From Apoda limacodes (Eukaryota > Arthropoda > Insecta > Lepidoptera > Limacodidae): 64,000 nt of DNA. The notes beneath the pieces are model-generated. The model had not been told where the DNA came from. It saw only the letters and a program-made list of their open reading frames with translations, and searched no databases. The stretch spans positions 3,876,501-3,940,500 of the forward strand of contig OX291557.1 of assembly GCA_946406115.1 (NCBI GenBank), given 5' to 3'. Of the stretch, positions 23,761-35,100 are shown one piece after another; the first letter of the stretch is position 1; each line of letters starts with the position of its first letter. Position numbers and translations under genes: made by a program.

Positions 23761-24390
23761 CCTACTACATTCTTTTTTTAAATTTTATAATTTTCTTCTA
23801 TAGTAATCAGAGAGTTATATTATAAGCATCAGTTTAAACATTTTCTACGTAGATTTTATGAATTTTGAATTTTATGAATTCTGTCGACATAGCTAAATTG
23901 CAGCATTCGCAATTGCCAAACGAATGCAGGAATCTGGTTGCAAATTGGAAAGCATCCAAATTCTAGGTTTCGCTGACGCTTTCTGCACCTTTTATAATCA
24001 CAGAAGATAGAATTCAGTCTTTTGTAGTGTAGGTTAGTGAGTACTTATATGGCAATAACACTCAAGGAATGTCTTTTAACTAATATTTTCGTGGTTTTCG
24101 CAATGCGATTCTGCGACGATATGTTACTAACCCGCTTAATATATATAATAATTCAACAAATGACTACCTATAGGAATATTTTTCTGAAATAAAGACGTAT
24201 AATGAAATTGCATTTTTGCTATAAAAAATTAACAACATCTTTATACGATGTATTTACTTGTAGGAGACAATCCTTTTAAAGATTTTATCTATCTAATTAT
24301 TTGAACTAGGAAACACAATTTACTCGCATACAATTATTTGTTTGTTTTTTACTTTTGGACATATTTTAATATGTGCTATACATACTTATT
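23761..24390. other. AT-rich stretch, nothing identified
   Basis: No gene or recognised repeat. Confidence 0.45.
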
Positions 24391-24560
24391 CCGTCTAAGA
24401 ATTAAAGTCATCGACAATGCACACAGAATAAACAAGCCGAATTGGCGGTGGGTAGGTAGGTTATATCTGCCGCAGACCGGTAAGTTCAGTGTGGGTCGCC
24501 CCGTAGCCAGGTGGACTAAGAAGGTAGCCGAAAGTGGCTGGATAATTATAATTATCAGTA
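24391..24560 (+). pseudogene. RTE-type LINE C-terminal scrap
   Basis: The open frame 24338-24637 contains RINKPNWRWVGRLYLPQ and GRPVARWTKKVAESGW. The spacing W-W-G...GRP--RW----K--G--W is characteristic of the C-terminal tail of RTE-like polymerases (WAGH-AR ... GRP--RW-DD). About 50 residues are kept; the flanks are AT-rich DNA and, to the right, the jockey tail. Confidence 0.6.
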
Positions 24561-24632
24561 GCATTCTTGCCACCTTGCCACGTGAATATCAGCTGGTCAT
24601 AAATCATAACATTTTTGTCGTTATTTTTTTTT

Positions 24633-25110
24633 TCTGAGCTGACTATGCAGTTAGCTTTTGCAGCCATTACTGGCTTTTGGGGCAAGACTGAGTCTCAGCC
24701 CATATAGCGCCCAACGCTCAAGGGCTTCCCGCGGGGGCTTGGGTTGTCGCTCTCGGGGGCGTCCCTTCGACCAGCGTGAGCCTCGAACCAGCGAGTCAGC
24801 GCCAGGATTTCCACAGCGAGTTCCACGTAATGCGGTTGCGGTTGCGATTGAGTGGGGGCGAGAAGCGCCCCGGCACTCTTTGATACCTCGTGTATACTTG
24901 TGGTCGCCGACGAACCCGGGGATGTCGGCGTCGTGTTAGGGGGGACGCAATATTAGGGAAGGTCGTTGAGACTAATCTCGCTATCCGGATAGCGAGATCG
25001 TCGTCTGGGGCCGTTAGTACGTGCCGAGGTCGCCTTACAATAGTTTTACGACCGTGCCGAGGTCGGTCCGGGGGATGATAAGTTGTGGATTTTAAAAGCG
25101 GACTGCCAGG
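24633..25110 (-). mobile_element. jockey-clade LINE, 3' end only, poly-A tailed
   Basis: GC-rich block in strong contrast to its surroundings. On the minus strand it ends 'gcatagtcagctcag' plus A8 (T run at 24626-24635). It matches the 3' part of the larger copy at 60884-62041 over about 450 bp: 'agcgcccaacgctcaagg', 'cgtcccttcgacca', 'gcgattgagtgggggcga', 'gaagcgccccggcactct', 'cgatatccgg'-containing palindrome, 'cgaggtcgcct'. Near 25090 a deletion joins the sequence to 'aaaagcggactgccag'. The two + strand open frames here (24658-24939, 24890-25078) are antisense shadows. Confidence 0.75.
24975..24998. repeat. 24-bp perfect palindrome in jockey tail
   Basis: Centre 'tatccggata', arms 'atctcgctatcc' and complement. 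Identical palindrome at 61239-61262. Confidence 0.9.
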
Positions 25111-27485
25111 TCACACTTTGCATGAACCACTCTACCCCCTAAGCGCGTGACGTATTAAATGGATGGTCCCTGAACAGATAAACAGTATCAATATTAGATT
25201 TTTATGATAAGTCAAAGATATCAGCGTACCTGCGCGGACGACCGCCATCTTGGTTCAACCTATGTGCCACAAATATCAAAATTTTACAGTAAACTACAAA
25301 ATTATCTATTGGCAAATCATCCAATAAGTCGAGGATACATTGTGTTTTTACAAAGTTCTGGTGTCTATATTCCGGTGCATCATCAGATAAATTTGATGAT
25401 GCTATTTGTATCCAAATAATTTAAATTTGTTTTGTCATAGTCGTATTTTAATTGAGATATCTTATCGCCACTCTCCAAATATGTATCATTGAGAAGTTCA
25501 AGTGACCATCTGTGGTCGTCTTTACCAGTTCCACATCACCAAACTTCTTCACTTTACTTCACTGTCTAAATGCAATTGCTTGATTTATTATTAAAAAAAA
25601 CTAAAATAGATGTGTGTATGGATATGCCTATAATATTTGAGGAGTTCCCTAAATTACTCAAGAACAAGTAGAACTGAAGCGGTTTGCGCAAAACGACATA
25701 CGGGTATTTTCCTTTCTTTGTTGAAAAAACATCGTGTATTCCATATTTGACTCGATTTGTATCCCTGATATCTCCGGCAAAGCAAAACAAGTACCAGCGT
25801 TTCCCAAATTCCACGCATATGAGGACAAAGGTATCATATAATATCCTCATAAACAAACCATTAGCAGTAAATGGGGCTGTGCCCTTAATCACGTACTCTT
25901 ACATATTCGGGTACGTGACGCTTTTAGGTGACGCTTTTAGCGAAAGTTTTAAACCAAAGCTAAAAGCTTGGATCCTGGAAATACCTAATTATTGCCACAA
26001 TGATGCTATTTAGTGGTTAGTTGCAGATAAGTGGGTGAAGTGGTAGTATTCAAGTATGAGATGTTGTACGTTAAGAGTGCTTAGACAGAATATGTTCACT
26101 TTTCGTGTTTTTGTTGGTGTTAAATTGTTGATTGCTTGTTTAGTGTTAAACCGTTGATTATTTAATTATTGCAACAACTTATATGAATTATACATACATT
26201 TAAAGATTGGTCTTTATTCAAGATGGTAACTAGATCACAATTTTAAAATGGTGCGCACTTATAAATAGGTATCATAAATGCGCACCAAACAAAATGGTTT
26301 TTCTGCATGATACACAGATCGGAATTAATCCAAAAATGTGTTCGAAATACTCTAAGATGGCCTGTAATATCTTCAAGGTCAGCACAATATGCCTCTTAAC
26401 TAGGGCACCGTCTCATACATTTTGCACGTAGGGGGCGACCCTCCCAGCCCTCTTACTTAAATATACATAGCATTTTTCCAGCAGAGAGCAATGAGGGTTA
26501 TTAAAGGGTACCTACATTGTAAAGATTGTATGTAATATATGTTTTAGGTAGATTGCCATCGATTTTTTTTATTTATAGAGAAATTATTAAAGTGTTTAAA
26601 GTTTAACATAAAACTACTACCAATTTTACGGTAAAACAAACATATGCGTCGAATAGAGACCCTAATCTAATTTTGAAGTTGGTTTAAAAAGTATATATAT
26701 AGGTCTATAATACATTTCACTTAAAAAGCTTTATTGGATTCTTGTAAGCCTACCTAAAACTACCTAATAGTTTTAGGTATACTCAATTTGTCGTTTTCCA
26801 AAAAAAACTAAAACTACATATTTATTTGAAATATACTGCCTACATATATGTATTTTAGTTAGAAAAAGTAGCTTTACAGACAAGTCAGTTTTACATTTGG
26901 AGATACTAAGAATTGGATTAATTCAATAATTACGAAACTTTTCTTCCTTCTTTCTTAATTTTTGGTAATAGATATAAGATAACGACTTATCGCGGATCAA
27001 TTCCTCCAGTGCCATGGGCTATGAAAAAATTATAACATCTTTTGGTAGTATTCCATTACGCAGTCAATACATGATGGAATTTTGCTGAGACGCCATCTTA
27101 AAGTCATAATACTTGTGGTTTAAATTAAACCTACGCATTAATGTCGTTCCTTACTTGCTTATTCTATCGAACTCACGAGCTTCAGTAAAATATTGCAAAA
27201 GTTAGTTATCGAATTACACAAATAGACTATTTTTGGTGTTTTTTTATGATATAGCTGCTCCAACATGGATTTTCCGCAAAAACCGAAATCTTGTCTTTTG
27301 ATTTGTTACAGTATTGATATCAAGTATTAGATTAATAAGAAATAGTATCTACCGTTTTTGATACTCTTTGTTAATTAATGAACCGCATAACCGAATTCAC
27401 TTAAGATATCTTTTTCATAAAAAATATACTAAAGCTTCCAATTTCTTATGAATGACATTACCAGGAGGTACCTAACGGGAAAGAA
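25111..27485. other. long unassigned stretch with open frames and a hairpin
   Basis: 25684-26013 (+) and 25566-25892 (-) are both open for about 108 codons on opposite strands; I recognise neither and cannot choose between them. 25204-25419 (+) is open for 71 codons. A hairpin with arms 26250-26262 (ggtgcgcacttat) and 26274-26286 pairs at 12 of 13 positions. No other feature. Confidence 0.35.
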
Positions 27486-27489
27486 GAAA

Positions 27490-27715
27490 CCACGCTATTA
27501 CTCACACACTATTATATTATAAATGGTAAAGTATATGTGTTTGTAACTAGTTTTTAACTACTTCACGCTGTATTAGCTGGACAGATTTGAGTGAAATTTG
27601 GAATGGCAACAGCTTATCCGAAATATGTCCATAGGCTTGTATTTTATCTCTAAAAATTCAACTGCAACCACTTGTGCGCAGGCGCAGCCGAAGATCCAAC
27701 TAGTAATGTAATAAT
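27490..27715 (+). repeat. lepidopteran 'tataaatgcgaaagtgtgttt' type repeat
   Basis: 'attataaatggtaaagta' at the left, 'cagatttgagtgaaatttgg' in the middle and 'cgcaggcgcagccgaag' plus 'caactagtaatg' at the right follow the order of a frequent moth repeat ending in 'gaagccgcgggc...agctagt'. Confidence 0.55.
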
Positions 27716-28355
27716 AACCATTTGCACAAATGTACTAAAATTCTGTCCAACCCTGACTTATTTCTAACAGAATGTCAAGAAGCGGCAAATTAAGTTTGTA
27801 TAATAAATTTTCAATCCTTTTTTTTCTATTTTACGCGATATCTGCCCCTTTTTAACAATAACCCCTTTACACCCCAAAAAACTTAGCAAACCAATCGAAG
27901 CACTCGTGCTTCACTTAGTTATTTAAATATTTATGTAATTTTCTTAACAGAAGGACGAGGGGATGAGCAAAGGGGATTTTGTTATTCGCAACTTCTTAAC
28001 TTTAAGTCCGTTGTATCAGAAACTGCTTATAGGTGTTCCTTGTTATATAACCTTGTTACTGTGACTTACAAAGCACTTTGTGGGTATATAAACAACAACT
28101 GCATATATATATTATATATAAAAGTAAATCAATATAATATATCTCGAATTCAAGATTATCTCTAACAGCACGAGATTCAGGCCCCTGGAATCATAATTAA
28201 AATAAAGTGCGATTAGAAAATATCCTTTATTACCTAAAGACATATAAAACCTAACTTCATCTATAGAAGTTATTGTATGACCTACTCTATATATGTATGA
28301 AGAAGTATCGATTATGCAAATGTATTGTTAGTGGGCATTTTACCTAATCTCTCAG
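27716..28355. other. AT-rich stretch, nothing identified
   Basis: TA-rich run near 28100-28122. No gene. Confidence 0.45.
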
Positions 28356-29570
28356 TTTTTTTTTTTTATACCACTAACGTGGTCCGCCTGATGGTAAGCG
28401 GTCACCTTGCATGGACAATTGCACCACGTTGCCGGCCCTTCACAAATCTAATAACTTATTTTTTGAAGAACCCCATAGTGTAGTCCTTAGAGAAAACCAT
28501 GGCAGGGAGCTCATTCCACAACCCAAGCGTTCCCTAGAGGAAGTTTCTCTGAAACCGCACTGTACGCGACCATTTCGGTTCTAAAGTGTGAGAATGAATT
28601 CCCTGCCGATGGCGCGCGGTGCGATGGTAGAAAGTAGCCGTGGGCATCATTTCGAACAATTCCTCAGAATACAACCCATTGTACAAGCGGTAGAATACAC
28701 ACAGGGAGGCAAAGTCTCTCCTCAGACTTAAGGGCTCGATACCGCAAGTGAGTTTGGAATCGTCGACAATTCTTACAGCCCGTCGTTGAACCGAGTCAAA
28801 ATGGCCAAGCTGGTATCCGGGTGCACCCAGGCAGCATTACTCCATATGGGGCCGAACTTGCGACTTGTAAAGTTTTTTTTTTTTTTGCCCCGACGTGAAG
28901 TACTGCTTCGCTCTGTTGAGTACACCAAGTTTTTTGGACGTCAGCTTCACCTTATCTTGTTAATGATCTCGGAACTGAACATCGCTGTAGATGTCAACAC
29001 CAAGGATTCTAATGCTCTTGGAGATGGAGACGGGAGTGTACTGGAATTGTGGGACCACAGTGAATGGCGGTAAACGCGCACACTTGTGTCTTTGTAGGGT
29101 TGAATCGGACCAAATTTACCCGCCCCCAGTCAGAGACCTTGGACAGTGTGGTCTCGATTTGAGACTCAAGTTCTGTGCGGTTTTCCTCCACAACGGAACG
29201 AGGTATGTTTGCACGACCCGTGTAATAAGCGTCTCCAGTACTGTCTGCATAGCAATGTATGTTGTTGATGTCCAACATGTCATTGATATGCAGTAGAAAC
29301 AGCGTAGGGAACAGCACAGAGCCTTGCGGGACACCAGCATTTAATGTCCATGCTATCAGAGCAACTACCGTCAACTACGGTTCGTATGCGTCTACCGGAC
29401 AAAAAGCTAGCCACCCATTTGTACAAACCCTCGGGTACTCGGTCGGTAACGACGACTGGCAAAAGTTCCCTTCGGCAGCTTTGGCAAGCGACCAGAAAAC
29501 ACGACTCCCAGAAGGATAGCTCGCAAGTCGCCTACCTATTTTGCCGATGAATTGGAATCTCGTTAGACTT
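28356..29570 (-). mobile_element. CR1-like LINE with internal deletion and lost catalytic Asp
   Basis: Antisense copy with T run (28357-28369) marking the poly-A end, 3' untranslated part, and about 1.1 kb of polymerase. Minus-strand order from 29570 down: FIGKIGRRLASYPSGS and AKAAEGNFCQSSLP, then directly VPEGLYKWVASFLSGRR and VVDGSCSD. Between these two blocks the whole motif-A half of the polymerase is missing. Then GVPQGSVLFPTLFLLHIND (motif B), CYADSTGDAYY (motif C), VSDWGRVNLVRFNPTKTQVC, and, after frameshifts, the terminal part. Motif C should read YADD; one Asp codon is deleted in frame (about 29245). A T12 run at 28876 interrupts the following part. Confidence 0.85.
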
Positions 29571-29750
29571 GACAAACATTTGATTTGCCCTTTATTCCAC
29601 AAGGCATGATGAATAAAATGAAACGAATATCCATAGATCAATAATACACCTATGTATAAACGTTTCGCATTAAGATGAACCTATCTCCCATACCCGAAGA
29701 AATCATCTCCGTGAAAACAAACACAAAAATAAATTCGAAATGGAATTTTT

Positions 29751-30370
29751 GCCTCCCTGTGTGTGTTCTACCGCTTGTACAATGGGATGTGTTTTGAGGA
29801 ATTGTTTGAAATTATGCCCAAGTCTACTTTCTACCATTACACCGCACGCCATCGACAGGGAATTTGTTCTCACACTTTAAAACCTAAATGGTCGCGTACA
29901 GAGCGGTTTCAGAGAAACTTCCTCCCGCGAACGCTTGGGTTGTGGAATGAGCTCCCTGCCAAGGTTTTCTCTAAGCACTCACAATATGGGTTTTTTTTTT
30001 TTTTGTACCACTATGGTGGCAAACAAGCTTACGGTCCGCCTGATGGTAAGCGGTCACCGTAGCCTATGGACGCTTGCAACACCAGAGGTATCACTTGCGC
30101 GTTGCCGACCCTTCAGAAATCTAATAACTTCTTTCTTGAAGAACTCCATACTGTAGTCCTTGCAGAAAACCTTGGCAGGGAGCTCATTCCACAACTTAAG
30201 CGTTCGCGGGAGGAAGTTTCTCTGAAACCGCACTGTACGCGACCATGTAGGTTCAAAAAAAGTTTTTAAATTTATGAAGGGTCGGCAACGCGCGAGTGTT
30301 GCAAGCCTCCATAGGCTACGGTGTTTACCATCAGGCGGACCCTAAGCTTGTTTGCCAACTTAGTAATATT
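29751..30370 (+). mobile_element. CR1-like LINE, C-terminal end, interrupted by an antisense copy
   Basis: Sense blocks: FYRLYNGMCFEELFEIMP, STFYHYTARHRQGI, SHTLKPKWSRTERFQRNF and LPRTLGLWNELPAKVFS (about 29763-29977). The reading is cut at about 29989 and resumes at about 30253 with 'gaagggtcggcaacgcgcga', 'ttgcaagcctccataggcta' and the 3' terminus 'ccatcaggcggaccctaagc' to about 30370. The interruption is the antisense insert at 29990-30252. Confidence 0.85.
29990..30252 (-). mobile_element. CR1-like LINE 3' fragment nested in antisense orientation
   Basis: Begins with a T run (29991-30004, the poly-A tail of the insert) and 'gtaccactatggtggcaaac', then 'gtcaccgtagcctatgga', 'aagaactccatactgtagtc' and 'accgcactgtacgcgaccat'. 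It ends where the sense copy resumes. Because it repeats part of the sense block (the WSRTVRFQRN region), simple inversion of one element does not explain it; a second insertion does. Confidence 0.8.
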
Positions 30371-33300
30371 TAAAAAAAAATACTAAATAGCAAAGAAACA
30401 GAATCAAACGGAAATGCCAAATAGCAAGATCAAAAAGAAAAAAGGAATTACAAACCCGGAAGAAGAATATAAATAAGTGGGTATAATTACTAAATGGGGA
30501 AACAATAGGACATGATTTGTATTTCTGAAATTTTCTTTGTGCTCTCGTAAAAACTGGGACATCGAAACAAACGAATATCACAACAAATATCATGGCAAAA
30601 AAGATAAAAGGAAGATGTTTGTTTTAGTGACATTGTAGGTAGGAAAAATGACATCGCACTTATGTGTGTATTGGGCTTGTGTGTCATTTCATTTCTTTAA
30701 CATTATTAATACAAGAAGGTTGATATATATAATATTCTATAGTCTATCTATGAAAATATCAAATTATTGAAATATTCAGCACAAGTGATGGCATATATAT
30801 ATAACGATATTATTGTGTTCTTATTTAATTTTTTTTAAATAGAAGCTTTAGTTTTTCTTGTTTAGTTTAGTTTACTGAACTGAGAGTTAGTTCTTTGGGC
30901 AAATTTTTGTAATCATTTAAAAACGGGTGATTGTTTTAGAGCAAAATTTTTTTGCGCGCGATAACTAAACTAATATATCAAATCAAGGTTAGATTCAACT
31001 ATACAAAAAAAGTTTTTTCTACGTTAGTTCTACGTCTATGTCAAAAAGTCCTAAAATAAAACTATTCCTATGTAAAAAGAATGGAGAATATAATACAGCT
31101 TTGGCTTCGGCAACTTGTCGCTTAGCGACCGACGGCGCGGCGGCGCACGAAGCTTGGAAGTTTACAATCTCAGTTGCCATTTTTGCTGATTTATTATGTT
31201 GATATTTATTCTAAATAATTTTAATTTCCTCGCTTGGTTAGGAAAAGTTGTAGGTAGAGTAAAATTTTAAATAAAACTTTACAATGTATTGATTTAATTC
31301 ACACTTACACTAAAAAAATCAAATTTTACTTTTATATAAATATATCTGCATGTTTCCGTAATAGATGCACAAATGGCTCCCAATTAGCTTTCGCCGGAAT
31401 ACTCATATCCTATGTCTATTGTATGAAGTTGTGTTCGATATAAAAGTTCTACTTTACAAATTGCTATGGGCTAAGTCTAATTTATTCATGAATCCAAGGA
31501 GCACACATCATTTGTGTGTCTGATTACCTACATGGTTTGTAGCAAAGTAAGTTTACTATTATGTCTTATAAATTACAGTTCATCGGTAATATTGATCCGA
31601 ACGTACTTAAGGTATAAGATTTAAAGCATTTATTTTATCGTTAAAGGGTTTGGGAGTGCGTAGGCCTCCAGGTTAATCACTAAACTATGGAATTTTTATT
31701 TACTTCTTGTATTTCATTTTATAATTTTGGCTTATTAAGTAGGTAAAAGTGACTCAAAGTCACAAAAAGACCAACATTTTTAGAAGTGGCTAACACCAGC
31801 AGATAAAAGAAAAAAAGAGATTGGTTTTTAAATGTTTTTTACATATTTTTTTAATTGATCAAATACTACGGTAACGATAGACTAATACCTATATCCACTT
31901 TTCTGACATTCAACTGTTGTAGGTATTTTATATTTTTCTCCTTCAAATATCACATTTTTAGCGTTGATATCAAATTTATCTGTATTCATAGAAATATACA
32001 TCATGGTATCATATTGCATAATACCGCCCTACGTGATACGTGATACGAGGTGCTGAAAGCGAGCTGTCGTTCTGAATATCTAAGAAGCTATTTAATGCAG
32101 GTTATATTTTATAGCATCTGTGTTACTACCTGCCTTCTTCTCGTACCTGGAAGATCTTATTTCGTCTGACATAGAGCCAAAATTCATATGGCACGTCAGA
32201 ATGGCGCTTATGTCCGGACAATAAACTTTATAGTTCTGGGTCGTTCACCCGGCCAACTAAAGGGTTAGACAGGAACGGGATTTGCACAGTAATTTTCAGG
32301 TTCGCACACAAATCTTATACAGGATAAAGTACCTTTTTAGTTCCTTTGAACTGATTTTCAAGTCTTAAGAAAGGGTTTATCCTCCATCTTTCTTCCTCCA
32401 TCTTGTGAATAAATACCTACTACTATATAAAAGGTTGTAACAATAAACTATGCCAATCTTAATAACCTATCACAGTTGGCAAGCACTCATCATACAATCA
32501 ATAGTTAAAAAAAAAAAAAAATTAGGTTACCTCAGAAGAACTTAGGTAAAAAATAATAAAAAACAGGTCATTTTTTTTCAGCTGTAGTGAGACAGAATAT
32601 TGAAGTAGGTCGAGAAAAGTTTTTAGATTGTGCCGTTTGTATCTGACTACTTTTAAAACCATTAATGTTAAGTTTTAAAAAAAACCTATTTTCCATTGTT
32701 TTTTTTAGCCTGTAAAAATAAATAAAAGTTTTTCTTTTTAGGTGCATTTACAAAGTTTATCACATAAAGGAGTCAAAAATTAAAATAGTATTAACAGTCT
32801 AAAACAATATTTTGTTTTTTGTTGTGGCAATATATAATAACATTATATTGTGGGTCTATGTAGGTATTGTTCTCTGATGAATATATATAACTTATTAAGT
32901 ACCTTATATATATAAGAATATATATAACTTATTAGCTTAGCAAAATACATGAAAACTGTCGTAGATATAGGTATTTATGATCATTATTGTTTATTAAAAC
33001 ATACTTTTTACTTTGAACAATTTATTTAGTTAAATATTTATATAGCTATCACGGATCGTGCGAAACTTACACGACTTGGACCACATCCGGAAAAATTAAT
33101 TTCTGGCTTCTTTCCAGGTTGTATCGATTCCTGCTTACGTAAGTTATATCGTAACGGATACTCAACGATCTATAAAGTTTACGCTGAGCTTTATCTTAGT
33201 ACCTGAACGACCGACAATTTCTAGAATATTCTAGGGCCAATAACTACGCTTACTGCGGTTCATTACCGCCTGGATAAAGAAAAAGGGAATATCATGGAAG

Positions 33301-33859
33301 TAGAAAGAACATGAAGTTAACAGCAGTTTTAAAATTCAAAATAATGGCCATCGAATTTGTCGAAATTCACATAGGATTCACAGGAGATTTAAAGCTGACA
33401 CATTAGTATTCACGGCACAAACCTACTCGAACTCGTATAAAGATTAACGGCTTATCTCGATGTTAACTTGAGGGTGCCTTTAAGGCTCTGTAATCCAATT
33501 TATGTGTCCAGTTTGACCCTTAGTGCGCCCTTTCAATGTAATCTTACAACATTTGTATTTTACACACTTGTGAAAAGTAGGTGCTTATTAGCGCAGAACA
33601 TTAGGGTAAATAGGTAAACCCAATGCCGTCGACTTAGGTCCCACTAACACTTGGCCAAAGACCATAAATATGTTTCTATAAACTAAAATAGTAAACAGTC
33701 AAGTGAGTCGTACTTGCGCATTGAGAGTCCTGTGCTACCACCACATTAGCGGAATTTGACTTAAACCTGGGCGACTTGTTTTACTTGTAAGCTTATACTT
33801 AAATTAATCTGAATTTGATATACCTATTGCATGGCATTACCTTTTTTAAAAAGTTAGCA
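30371..33859. other. long AT-rich stretch, nothing identified
   Basis: About 3.5 kb. Small notes: 'gacggcgcggcggcgc' GC patch near 31131-31146; a direct repeat of 'gaatatatataacttatta' near 32878 and 32917. Open frames at 30360-30593 and 31855-32043 are unrecognised. Confidence 0.45.
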
Positions 33860-34055
33860 AGCTACAGCCTACTATAGCTGTAGGGATTCGGCTACATAGC
33901 ACAGATAATATTATAGGTAGTGCTATAGATATTTATTTACTTTAACTCCAGCTTAGTATAACCTATCTCTATCATCATCTATTTCAAATTTCAGCAAATT
34001 CGGTTTAGTTGTTGTGCCGTGAAAAATATGCTAAATCACACACACTCACAAAAAC
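33860..34055 (+). repeat. 'actagctgt' family, weak 3' part
   Basis: 'ttcaaatttcagcaaattcg', 'gtttagttgttgtgccgtga' followed by 'cacacacactcac' is the usual closing order of this dispersed family. Confidence 0.35.
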
Positions 34056-34175
34056 TAGCGTATTTATGATATTACGTCTAACAAAGCAAGGAGATCTATA
34101 AAAGATGAATTATTTAGATAGATTGTCTTAACATAAGATTGTATCACAAATATTAATGAAATATTTAGCAGACTC

Positions 34176-34440
34176 ATACGTACCCACTTGTTGGGGTACG
34201 GCCTATCCTCACCGAGGGTGATTTGGACTAATAATCTACACGCAGGGCCAAAGCGGGTCATGGACTTCACATATGTCTTTTTTTCTGTGTCCAAACGGTG
34301 CTTTTCTTCACCGAAAAAGTAGCGGTGTGAATAATCAATGTACTTGGGAAATTAAGAAAAAGACATAAGTACACGCCAGGCTCGAACCTCCGCCACTCAG
34401 GACGCAAAGTGAATTCGAAACCCCTAGGCCTCCACCGACT
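34176..34440 (-). mobile_element. tRNA-like SINE, second family
   Basis: On the minus strand: head 'gtcggtggaggcctaggggt', B-box-like 'gaggttcgagcctggcgtgt', then 'tactttttcggtgaagaaaa', and the 3' part 'caccctcggtgaggatagg'. The head matches 41578-41660 on the + strand; the 3' part matches 42815-42880. The 3' body resembles other moth SINEs ('ggtgaaggaaaacatcgtg'). Confidence 0.6.
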
Positions 34441-34586
34441 TTAATTAATAAAATAAATGACCCAAATGTACTCCGGAAGGAAGATAATTTGTAGGTATTT
34501 ATTAAAGTACATCAAAAGGAGCTTTATCCTAAATACAAGATAACATCGAGTTTGATATCTCAAAGAGCTTTTTGAAAGCCGGATAC

Positions 34587-34638
34587 ACTGAGCGACTGAG
34601 CGACTGAGCCACTGAGCCACTGAGCCACTGAGCCACTG
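34587..34638. repeat. 8-bp tandem repeat (actgagcg/actgagcc), 6.5 copies
   Basis: Two units with G and four with C in the last position, plus a half unit. No variation otherwise. Confidence 0.95.
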
Positions 34639-34779
34639 TTTGCCTTTGAATAGTTTGAGTAAGATAATGTCTTTGTTTATTTTATTCGTGAAAAGATGCC
34701 GCTTTTAGCAGACTAACTTTTGGTAGACTATACTTTCAGATTAATAATATACATCTGCGAATTCATTTATGTATTACTA

Positions 34780-35100
34780 GCTTTTTTTACTAGGAATTTA
34801 CTAGGCTTTCAACGGAAACTCCTCAATTATAGAAAAACACTGACTCACACTTAACGTTTTCAAGTAGTCTATGTTCTTCCCCGGGACTCAAACTTTCTCA
34901 ATCCAAATTTGCCTGCGGTTTCACCCGCCCTAAATCCGGTTATCGGTGTAGGATTTTAACGACAATTCCCCAACTATAAAAAAAAACGACTCACTCTTGA
35001 CGTTTTAAATAGCGTATGTCCTTTCTCGGGACTTAAAAATTCTCCATGCTGAATTTCATCCTTTTTAACCTTTTTTGGTGGGATTTCACTTCTTTTTTAA
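34780..35100 (+). repeat. 'actagctgt' family with internal duplication
   Basis: Two consecutive diverged copies of one segment: 'aactcctcaattatagaaaa' to 'gactcaaactttctc', and 'aattccccaactataaaaaa' to 'gacttaaaaattctcc', with 'gcggtttcacccgcccta' and 'cggttatcggtgtaggattt' between. Same words as at 41185. Confidence 0.55.

Noticed and set aside
24658..25078. GC-rich + strand open frames as a gene
   Set aside because: They lie antisense to the 3' end of a jockey LINE; the same frames recur at 61154-61342 in the second copy.
28786..29296. + strand frames of about 100 codons
   Set aside because: Antisense of a minus-strand CR1-like copy.
29751..30370. Twin-priming 5' inversion of one LINE
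   Set aside because: The antisense block repeats coding sequence present in the sense block and carries its own poly-A, so two insertions fit better.
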